Part shown: in pieces, positions 1 to 5,792 of the stretch
Layout of the letters: each line of letters starts with the position of its first letter
Numbering within the stretch: position 1 is the stretch's first letter
NCBI GenBank assembly: GCA_946887385.1
Contig: CAMPKU010000215.1
Span: 1-7,339 of the forward strand
Length of the DNA stretch: 7,339 bases
Origin: an uncultured Gammaproteobacteria bacterium
GTDB taxonomy: Bacteria; Pseudomonadota; Gammaproteobacteria; Rariloculales; Rariloculaceae
Direction: 5' to 3'
Notes under the pieces: model-generated
The model's database searches: none
What the model was told of the DNA's origin: nothing
The model's input: the letters and a program-made list of their open reading frames with translations, nothing else
Program-made: the position numbers and the translations under genes

Positions 1-399
1 GCGCCGCATCGGCTCAAGATGTGGCTCATGAGCCTCTTCGGCAGTGCGGCACTGCTGCTGGCCACCGTAGGCATCTACGGCGTCATCTCGTATGCCGTCG
101 AGCAGCGGCGGCGCGAGATCGGCATCCGCATGGCGCTCGGTGCCGACGCCTCCGGCGTGCGGCGCATGGTGATTCGCGACGGCATGCTGCCGGTGGTCGT
201 GGGCGTGGCAGGCGGGCTCGTGGCGGCCTATTTCCTGGCCAACGTGCTGGCCGCCGCGCTGTTCGGCGTGCAGCCGCGCGACCTCGGCGTCTTCGTGACG
301 GTGCCGCTCGCGCTGCTCGTCGCCGGGCTCGCGGCCGCGGCGGTGCCGGCGTTTCGGGCGAGCCGCGTGGCGCCGACCGTCGCGCTGCGTAGCGACTGA
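1..399 (+). CDS. ABC transporter permease, C-terminal part (FtsX/MacB-like, probably ADOP family); 5' end outside window
   Basis: The reading frame is open from base 1 and ends at TGA 397-399, giving 132 residues of the C-terminus of a larger protein. The ATG at 19 is internal, because the conserved FtsX fold needs sequence before it. Three hydrophobic segments are visible at about residues 8-32, 63-84 and 95-117. Between the first two lies the signature REIGIRMALGA (38-48), typical of the last cytoplasmic loop of MacB-type permeases. The tail (SRVAPTVALRSD) matches the usual C-terminal end of the FtsX domain, so the stop is in the normal place. In ADOP (acidobacterial duplicated orphan permease) proteins this domain occurs twice in a chain of about 800 residues; MacB proper is about 650. 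The remnant cannot separate the two, although its wording looks ADOP-like to me. Substrate unknown; such permeases are mechanotransmission-type exporters or lipoprotein/peptide handlers in the inner membrane. Confidence 0.88.
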   Translation, partial: APHRLKMWLMSLFGSAALLLATVGIYGVISYAVEQRRREIGIRMALGADASGVRRMVIRDGMLPVVVGVAGGLVAAYFLANVLAAALFGVQPRDLGVFVTVPLALLVAGLAAAAVPAFRASRVAPTVALRSD

Positions 400-420
400 C
401 GAGCGAGCACGCAGCGAACG

Positions 421-449
421 TTGACCTGGTTATAACCCCCGGCTACGGT
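421..449 (+). promoter_or_regulatory. Candidate sigma70-type promoter region upstream of the three-gene unit
   Basis: This lies in the only intergenic gap before the 508-5754 unit. TTGACC at 421-426 is five of six for the -35 consensus, and 17 nt downstream is TACGGT (444-449), a weak -10 (three of six). An alternative -10, TATAAC at 431-436 (five of six), has no -35 at the right distance but has a TG at 427-428, one base off the extended -10 position. Either choice puts a start point roughly at 443-456, with a 5' leader of about 50-65 nt. GGTTATAACC (428-437), a perfect 10-bp palindrome, sits between these elements and could be an operator half or chance. No mapping data; this is pattern reading only. 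Confidence 0.3.
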
Positions 450-466
450 CAGCGTAGTTCTGGGGG
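436..466 (+). other. Strong stem-loop in the intergenic region (terminator-like without U-tract, or leader structure)
   Basis: CCCCC (436-440) pairs with GGGGG (462-466), and CTACG (443-447) with CGTAG (453-457). The stems are joined by two G-U pairs (441/459, 442/458) and a 2-nt bulge (460-461), leaving a 5-nt loop GTCAG (448-452). That is ten Watson-Crick and two wobble pairs in 31 nt. It starts 36 nt after the permease stop and ends 41 nt before the next ATG. No T-run follows, so a classical intrinsic terminator is not supported. It could end the permease transcript without a U-tract, act as a 3' stabiliser, or be part of the leader of the next gene. It overlaps the weak -10 element. Confidence 0.45.
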
Positions 467-507
467 AGTGGACGAGTGCGCGAATACGCTGGGCGTCGCA
501 GCGGTTC

Positions 508-2958
508 ATGACGGCCAAGCGCGTCATCGGCTTGCTTGCGCCGGCCGCGCTCTCGCTCTGTGCGTGCGGCCCGTCACGGCAAGAGCTCGCGGCCGAGCAG
601 CGCGACACGCTCGCCCGTTACTGCTTCGATTGCCACGACGACGTGGAGCGCACGGCCGGTCTGTCGCTGCAGTCGCTCGATGTTCACCAGGTTGCACGCG
701 ACGGCGCGATCTGGGAGCACGTGGTGCGCAAGCTCGAGGCCGGCATGATGCCGCCGCACGACGGCGGGCCGCGCCCGGCGCGCGAGGAGAGCGCCGCGCT
801 CGTGTCGTGGCTGCAAGGCGAGCTCGACCGCGCCGCCGCCGAGGCGCCGAACCCCGGCCGCACCGTGCCGTTCCACCGCTTGAACCGCAACGAGTATCGC
901 AATGCGGTGCGCGATCTCACGGCCGTCGAGGTCGACGTCTCGAGCCTGCTGCCGGGCGACGACGCGAGCTACGGTTTCGACAACGTTGGCGGCGTGCTGA
1001 AGCTGTCTCCCACGCTGCTCGAGCGGTACCTCGCGGCGGCCGACAAGATCAGCCGCCTCGCCGTCGGCACCGCTTCGCCGTTCGTCGCGATCGACTCGTA
1101 TCGCATTCCCGACGATCGCTCGCAAGAGCGCCGGCTGCCGGGTCTGCCGTTCGGAACGCGCGGCGGTATCGTCATCGATTACACGTTCCCGCAAGACGCC
1201 GAATACACGTTCTCGGCCGCGCTCGCCCGCGATCTGAACGAAGGCATGCCGATCTATCCCGAGCCGCAGGTGCTCGAGATCAGCATCGACCGCGAGCGCG
1301 TGGCCACGTTCACGCTCGACGCCGCCACTCTGCTGCCGAGCGCGGCCGCCGACGACTTCGGCGGGCGTATGAACCGGCGTGTCGCTCGCGAAGAGCAGCA
1401 GGCGCGCAATCGTGCCGACGAAAGCTGGACCGTGCGCGTGCCCGTGAAAGCCGGGCGTCGCGAGGTGGCCGTTACGTTCCTCGACAAAGCGGCGTCGCTG
1501 GTCACGGGCAAGCGCGAGCCGTTCCTGCGGCCGTTTCCGCGCGGCCTCAACATTCCCGAGGGCCGCTACGGCTCGTATCTGCGCCGCGTCGACATCAGCG
1601 GGCCTCACGACGCCACGGGGCCGGGGCACACGGCGAGCCGCGAGCAGATCTTCGTTTGCCGGCCCGCGGCTGCGGCGTCTGCCGTTACGCCGGAAAGCGA
1701 ACGCTGTGCGGCCACGATCTTCGCGAATCTCGCGCGGCGCGCGTATCGCCGGCCCGTGGGCGAAGCCGAGGTTGCGCCGTTCGTCGACTTCTACAGGGCC
1801 GCGCACACCGAGGAAGGCAGCTTCGACGCCGGCATTCAAGTGGCGCTGAAGGCGCTGCTCGTGAGCCCCGAGTTTCTGTTTCGCGTCGAGCGCGATCCGC
1901 CGAACGCGGCGCCGGGCTCGGTGTACCGCGTGAGCGACCTCGAGCTCGCGTCGCGGCTCTCGTTCTTTCTTTGGAGCAGCATCCCCGACGACGAGCTGCT
2001 GCGCGCGGCCGAACGCGGCGCGCTCGGCACGCCGGCCGAGCTCGAGCGTCAGGTGCGGCGCATGATCGCCGATCCCAGGGCCGACGCTTTCGTCGCCAAC
2101 TTCGCGGGCCAGTGGTTGTATCTGCGCAATCTCGAGGCCGTGATCCCGGTGCAGAGCATCTTCCCCAACTTCGACGACACGCTGCGCGAAGGCTTGCGGC
2201 GCGAGACGGAGCTGTTCTTCGCGAGCGTGCTGCGCGAGGACCGCAGCGTGCTCGAGCTCCTGAATGCCGACTACACCTTCGTCAACGAGCGCGTGGCGCA
2301 GCATTACGGCTTGCCGAACGTTAAAGGCAGCCATTTCCGGCGCGTGCAGCTGCCGGCCGACAGCCCGCGGCGCGGTTTGCTCGGTCACGGCAGCCTGCTC
2401 GCCGTCACGTCGTATGCCGACCGCACGTCACCCGTCGTTCGCGGGCACTGGATTTTAGAGAACTTGCTCGGCGCCGAGCCGCCGCCGCCGCCGGCGGACG
2501 TACCGCCGCTCGAGGCCACGAACGTCACCGACGGCGCGGGCGGTATGCTGTCGTTGCGCGAGCGCCTCGCCGCGCACCGCGCGAACCCGAGTTGCGCGTC
2601 ATGCCATACCGTGATGGATTCGGTGGGCTTTGCGTTCGAGGGCTTCGATGCCGTGGGCCGCGCGCGCACGATCGACGAGCTCGGGCTGCCCGTCGACGCT
2701 TCGGGCATCTTGCCCGACGGCAGCGCGTTCCATGGGCTCGAGGAGTTTCGTGCGGCGCTCTTGGCATCGGATCTGTTCCGCACGGTGCTCGCGGAGAAGC
2801 TGCTCGTGTACGCGCTCGGGCGCGGCCTCGAGCACTACGACATGCCGGCCGTGCGCGCCATCGTGCGCCACGCCGCGAGCGAGGAGCAGCGCTTCTCGCA
2901 GTTCATTCTCGGCGTGGTGAATAGCACGCCGTTTCGCATGAGGAGTGCAGCTCTATGA
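508..2958 (+). CDS. DUF1592/DUF1588 multidomain c-type cytochrome-like lipoprotein (PSCyt1-like, DUF1587, DUF1595, DUF1592, DUF1588, DUF1585)
   Basis: 816 residues. ATG 508 is the only ATG or GTG start in frame after the upstream stop, and it directly precedes a signal peptide (K4 R5, hydrophobic 6-17) ending in a lipobox-like LCAC with Cys20 as the likely lipidated residue. No clear Shine-Dalgarno precedes it. Domains by recognisable family wording: a small cytochrome c-like domain (about 34-103) with C39-F-D-C42-H43 and a candidate distal Met at M80/M81 in GMMPPH; DUF1587 (about 121-184, FHRLNRNEYRNAVRDL); DUF1595 (about 400-461, LARRAYRRPV); DUF1592 (about 473-601); DUF1588 (about 610-711) with a second haem site C696-A-S-C699-H700 followed by MDSVGF, where many relatives have MDP; DUF1585 (about 730-813). 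This order is standard for the planctomycete-type family and the length is full. Residues about 185-399 carry no domain I can name. Periplasm-facing, membrane-anchored and probably di-haem; reaction unknown. Its stop overlaps the next start (ATGA). Confidence 0.93.
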   Translation: MTAKRVIGLLAPAALSLCACGPSRQELAAEQRDTLARYCFDCHDDVERTAGLSLQSLDVHQVARDGAIWEHVVRKLEAGMMPPHDGGPRPAREESAALVSWLQGELDRAAAEAPNPGRTVPFHRLNRNEYRNAVRDLTAVEVDVSSLLPGDDASYGFDNVGGVLKLSPTLLERYLAAADKISRLAVGTASPFVAIDSYRIPDDRSQERRLPGLPFGTRGGIVIDYTFPQDAEYTFSAALARDLNEGMPIYPEPQVLEISIDRERVATFTLDAATLLPSAAADDFGGRMNRRVAREEQQARNRADESWTVRVPVKAGRREVAVTFLDKAASLVTGKREPFLRPFPRGLNIPEGRYGSYLRRVDISGPHDATGPGHTASREQIFVCRPAAAASAVTPESERCAATIFANLARRAYRRPVGEAEVAPFVDFYRAAHTEEGSFDAGIQVALKALLVSPEFLFRVERDPPNAAPGSVYRVSDLELASRLSFFLWSSIPDDELLRAAERGALGTPAELERQVRRMIADPRADAFVANFAGQWLYLRNLEAVIPVQSIFPNFDDTLREGLRRETELFFASVLREDRSVLELLNADYTFVNERVAQHYGLPNVKGSHFRRVQLPADSPRRGLLGHGSLLAVTSYADRTSPVVRGHWILENLLGAEPPPPPADVPPLEATNVTDGAGGMLSLRERLAAHRANPSCASCHTVMDSVGFAFEGFDAVGRARTIDELGLPVDASGILPDGSAFHGLEEFRAALLASDLFRTVLAEKLLVYALGRGLEHYDMPAVRAIVRHAASEEQRFSQFILGVVNSTPFRMRSAAL

Positions 2959-4310
2959 TCGACACCAAGCGAGCGCTGCCGCGGCGCACGTTCTTGAAGG
3001 GCGCGGGGGTTGCCATCGGCTTGCCGCTGCTCGATGCGATGGTGCCGGCGTTCGCGTCGGAGGCGCCGCGAGCGAAGCGCCTGGGTTTCATTTATCTGCC
3101 GAACGGCGTGGCCAAGAACTTCACGGGCATCGACTACTGGACGCCGAAGGCCGTCGGCGACATTGCGGAGCTGTCGACGATTCTCAAGCCGCTCGCGCCG
3201 TATCGCGACCGGCTCACCGTGGTGAGCGGTCTGGCGCAGACGGTGGCCGAAGCGAATGCCGAGGACGGCGCCACCGGCGATCACACGAAGGCGACGGCAG
3301 CCTGGCTCACGGGCGTTCGCTGCAAACGCACGGAAGGCGCCGACATCGAAGCCGGGCTCTCGGCCGACCAGATTGCCGCGAGCGTGCTGGGTAAAGACAC
3401 GGTGCTGCCGTCACTCGAGCTGTCCATCGATTTGAGCGTGCTCGCGGGCATGTGCGACAGCGCTTATAGCTGCGTCTACTTGAACACGCTGTCGTGGAGC
3501 TCGGCGACTACGCCGCTGCCCAGCGAGAACAATCCGCGCGTCGTGTTCGAGCGCCTGTTCGGCAACGGCGGCACCACCGAGCAGCGCGCGGCGCAGGCGC
3601 GGCAGAACCGCAGCATTCTCGACTTCGTGGGCGCGGACTTCTCGCGGCTCACGCGCGAGGTGGGACCTGCGGATCGCGTGCAGGTGGACGAATACCTTCA
3701 GGCCGTGCGCGAGGTGGAGCGGCGCATTCAAACCGTCGAAACGCTGGGCGACGAGGCCGGTTTGCCGGCGCTCGAGCGGCCGCCGGGAATACCGGAGACC
3801 TTCGGCGAGCACGTGCAGCTCATGTACGAGCTGCAGTGGCTCGCGTTTCAGGCCGACCTCACGCGCGTCGTCACCTTCATGCTGGGCCGCGAGCTGAACT
3901 TCAGAACGTATCCGGAGATCGGCCTCACGCAAGGCCACCACGGCATGTCGCACCACATGGAGCGGCCCGAGAACATCGAGCGCTACTCGAAGCTCAATAC
4001 ATATCAAACGGACTTGTTCGCCGCGTTCTTGAGCAAGCTCGCCGCCACGCCGGAAGGCAACGGCACGTTGCTCGACGAGTCGTTGTTCTTATACGGCGCG
4101 GCGCTCAGCAACCCGAACCTGCACGCCCACTTCGACTTGCCGCTCGCAGTGGTCGGCGGGCCTGCGGGCCGAGCCGGCGGCGGCCGGCATCTCGTGCAGC
4201 CGACCAACACGCCGATGAGCAATCTGCTCGTCACGTTGCTCGACAGCGCCAACGTGCCCGTCGAGAAGCTCGGCAACAGCACGGGCCGCGTGGAGTGGCT
4301 CGATGCGTGA
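2955..4310 (+). CDS. DUF1552 (HXXSHH) domain protein, Tat-exported
   Basis: 451 residues, full length for the family. The start ATG overlaps the preceding TGA as ATGA and has AGGAG at 2941-2945, 9 nt upstream. The N-terminus has a twin-arginine motif R10-R11-T-F-L-K-G, a hydrophobic stretch (17-30) and a likely cleavage site after A32-F-A34, so it should cross the inner membrane folded by the Tat system. Family hallmarks: LGFIYLPNGV (43-52), GDHTKATAAWLTGV (108-121), KRTEGADI (124-131), Cys167 and Cys173 in the CDSAYSC segment (possible disulfide), NPRVVFERLFG (193-203), the HXXSHH motif H329-G-M-S332-H333-H334, and a late His-rich segment N388-L-H390-A-H392. The Asp/His clusters suggest metal binding, as in alkaline-phosphatase-like folds, but that is inference. 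Function is not established. It normally occurs beside DUF1592 proteins, as here, which suggests a shared complex or pathway. Confidence 0.93.
   Translation: MIDTKRALPRRTFLKGAGVAIGLPLLDAMVPAFASEAPRAKRLGFIYLPNGVAKNFTGIDYWTPKAVGDIAELSTILKPLAPYRDRLTVVSGLAQTVAEANAEDGATGDHTKATAAWLTGVRCKRTEGADIEAGLSADQIAASVLGKDTVLPSLELSIDLSVLAGMCDSAYSCVYLNTLSWSSATTPLPSENNPRVVFERLFGNGGTTEQRAAQARQNRSILDFVGADFSRLTREVGPADRVQVDEYLQAVREVERRIQTVETLGDEAGLPALERPPGIPETFGEHVQLMYELQWLAFQADLTRVVTFMLGRELNFRTYPEIGLTQGHHGMSHHMERPENIERYSKLNTYQTDLFAAFLSKLAATPEGNGTLLDESLFLYGAALSNPNLHAHFDLPLAVVGGPAGRAGGGRHLVQPTNTPMSNLLVTLLDSANVPVEKLGNSTGRVEWLDA
4292..4302 (+). promoter_or_regulatory. Ribosome binding site inside the DUF1552 gene for the ankyrin gene
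   Basis: GGAG at 4292-4295 lies 7 nt before ATG 4303, within the last codons of the DUF1552 gene. It supports the start at 4303 and hence an 8-nt overlap with the preceding stop (TGA 4308-4310). Translational coupling is likely. Confidence 0.6.
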
Positions 4311-5754
4311 TGCGCACGTGCGCCGCGCCGCAGGTTGGCTGCCGCTGCTCTGCGGTATCGCGGCCGGCGCGGCCGCGGCCGAGCCGGCTTCGCTGCTCGC
4401 CGCGGCGAAGCACGGGGGTGCGGCGGAGGTGCGCGCTTTGCTGGCCGCGCAGGCCGATCCCAATCAGGCCGATGCCGATGGGACCACCGCGCTGCATTGG
4501 GCCGTGCACCGCCGCGACCTCGAAAGCGTAGCGGCGCTGCTCGCGGCCGGTGCGGCCGCGGATGCACCGAACCGCTACGGCGTGCGGCCCGCCTACCTCG
4601 CCGCCGAGACCGGCGACGCAGAGGCGTTGCGCGCGCTGCTCGCGGCGCGCGCCGATCCGCGCGCGGTGTTCGCAGAAGGCGAGACGCTGCTCATGACGGC
4701 TGCGCGCACCGGCGACGTGGCGACGATCGAGGCGCTGCTCGCGGCCGGTGCCGACGTGAATGCCGTCGAAGCGCGCGGCGGACAGACGGCGCTCATGTGG
4801 GCCGCCGCGCAAAACAACGGCGCGGCCGTCACCGCGTTGCTCGCCGCGGGCGCCGAGCGCGATGCCGCCGAGGCCACCGGCGAGCTTACGGCGCTCGCGT
4901 TCGCCGTGCGCGGCGGAGCCGTAGAAGCGGCCACGGCGTTGCTCGATGCCGGCGCCGATCCCAGCGCTGCGTTACCCGACGGCACGAGCCTGCTCCTGCT
5001 GGCCGCGCTGAACCAAACCTACGAGGCCGCGAGCGTGCTGCTCGACTACGGCGCGAATCCGAATGCCGCGGTGGATGGCTTTACGCCGCTGCACCAGATC
5101 GCGCGCGTGCGCCGCTGGACGCGCGGCTTCAACTTGCCGGGCCCCGAGCACCGCGACCAGCTTTCGAGCCTCGCGCTGGTCCGCCAGCTCGCGGCTGCCG
5201 GCGCCGACGTGAACGCGCGCCAGACGGGCGAGCGCGAAGGCGGCACGACGCCGTTTCTGCTCGCCACTCGGTCGCTCGATCTGCCGTACATGCACACGCT
5301 GCTCGAGCTCGGCGCCGATCCCACGCTCGCCGCCGACGACGGCACCACGGCCGTGATGGTGGCCGCCGGCGTCGGTCAGGGCCAAGGCTCGGCCGGCGCG
5401 GCCCCGGGCAGCGTCGAAGAAGCGCTCGCCGCGCTCAAGCTCACACTCGAGCTCGGCGCCGGCACGGTGAACGACGTGAATGCGCGCAACGAGACGCCGC
5501 TGCACGGCGTGATGTATCGCGGCGGTGCTCTCGCGCTGATCGATTTTCTCGCCGAGCGAGGCGCAAACCTCGAAGGCGTCGTCAACAGCCGCGGCTGGAC
5601 GGCGCTGCGAATCGCCGACGGTGTTGCGCTCGACGGGCTCGCCTTCATTCGTTATCCCGAGGCCGCCGCGCGCTTGCGCGAGCTCATGCGCCTCGAAGGC
5701 TTGCCCGTGCCCGAAGTCGAATGGGACGGACCGCGCGAGCTCGCGGCGCGGTAA
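4303..5754 (+). CDS. Exported ankyrin-repeat protein of the DUF1592/DUF1552 unit
   Basis: 483 residues. The N-terminus is a Sec signal peptide: basic MRDAHVRR, hydrophobic 9-25, probable cleavage at A26/E27. The rest is a nearly continuous ankyrin solenoid of about 12 repeats from residue 28 to 468, with recurring TALHWA- or TPLH-type helix starts and LLAAGADVN-type loop ends. Two repeats are interrupted: repeat 8 (260-314) carries about 20 extra residues (RRWTRGFNLPGPEHRDQ region), and repeat 10 (348-397) carries a Gly/Ala-rich loop (GVGQGQGSAGAAPG). The C-terminal cap (RIADGV at 436-441, then YPEAAARLRELM) resembles the ending I recall for ankyrin proteins encoded beside DUF1552 genes. No catalytic motif is seen; a protein-binding scaffold in the periplasm is the natural reading. 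A precedent is Pseudomonas aeruginosa AnkB, a periplasmic ankyrin protein needed for full KatB catalase activity. The partner here is inferred to be one of the two upstream products. Confidence 0.92.
   Translation: MRDAHVRRAAGWLPLLCGIAAGAAAAEPASLLAAAKHGGAAEVRALLAAQADPNQADADGTTALHWAVHRRDLESVAALLAAGAAADAPNRYGVRPAYLAAETGDAEALRALLAARADPRAVFAEGETLLMTAARTGDVATIEALLAAGADVNAVEARGGQTALMWAAAQNNGAAVTALLAAGAERDAAEATGELTALAFAVRGGAVEAATALLDAGADPSAALPDGTSLLLLAALNQTYEAASVLLDYGANPNAAVDGFTPLHQIARVRRWTRGFNLPGPEHRDQLSSLALVRQLAAAGADVNARQTGEREGGTTPFLLATRSLDLPYMHTLLELGADPTLAADDGTTAVMVAAGVGQGQGSAGAAPGSVEEALAALKLTLELGAGTVNDVNARNETPLHGVMYRGGALALIDFLAERGANLEGVVNSRGWTALRIADGVALDGLAFIRYPEAAARLRELMRLEGLPVPEVEWDGPRELAAR
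4384..5706 (+). repeat. Tandem ankyrin repeats, about 12 units, mostly 33 codons (99 bp)
   Basis: Protein-level units at approximate residues 28-60, 61-93, 94-126, 127-160, 161-194, 195-227, 228-259, 260-314 (long), 315-347, 348-397 (long), 398-431 and 432-468. The periodicity is also visible in the DNA: GCGCTGCTCGCGGC recurs at 4534, 4633 and 4732, exactly 99 bp apart, and the first and third copies share 21 identical bases (4533-4553 and 4731-4751). Most other units have diverged, so this is an old array with possibly a younger expansion near its start. Confidence 0.85.
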
Positions 5755-5776
5755 CCGCTTCACAACGCGACCGGTG

Positions 5777-5792
5777 AAGGGCGGCGGCCGTG
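5777..5792 (+). promoter_or_regulatory. Ribosome binding site and GTG start of the GH15 gene
   Basis: AAGGG (5777-5781) stands 8 nt before GTG 5790. The frame is closed upstream by TGA 5775-5777. The competing ATG at 5823 has only a weak CAGG-like sequence ahead of it. The spacing favours GTG 5790, which adds 11 residues before the conserved N-terminus. Confidence 0.55.

Noticed and set aside
468..2324. Long overlapping + frame (618 codons) across the DUF1592 gene
   Set aside because: Extreme Arg/Ala content, no family features, and it lies over a well-supported gene in another frame.
574..2388. Long open frame (604 codons) on the minus strand opposite the DUF1592 gene
   Set aside because: Its translation is Arg/His/Ala-rich with no recognisable domain, and it is fully antisense to a gene with clear domains. 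Long antisense frames are expected in DNA this GC-rich.
2455..4091. Rare TTA leucine codons at 2455-2457 and 4089-4091 as a possible translational control
   Set aside because: Only two isolated cases in long genes of an organism of unknown type; no pattern to support regulation.
5748..5758. GCGGTAACCGC palindrome over the ankyrin stop codon as a terminator
   Set aside because: The arms leave only one base between them, so no hairpin can form, and no T-run follows.
4335..5777. Second + frame (480 codons) covering the ankyrin gene
   Set aside because: An out-of-frame reading of a repetitive GC-rich gene; composition is almost all Arg/Ala/Gly.
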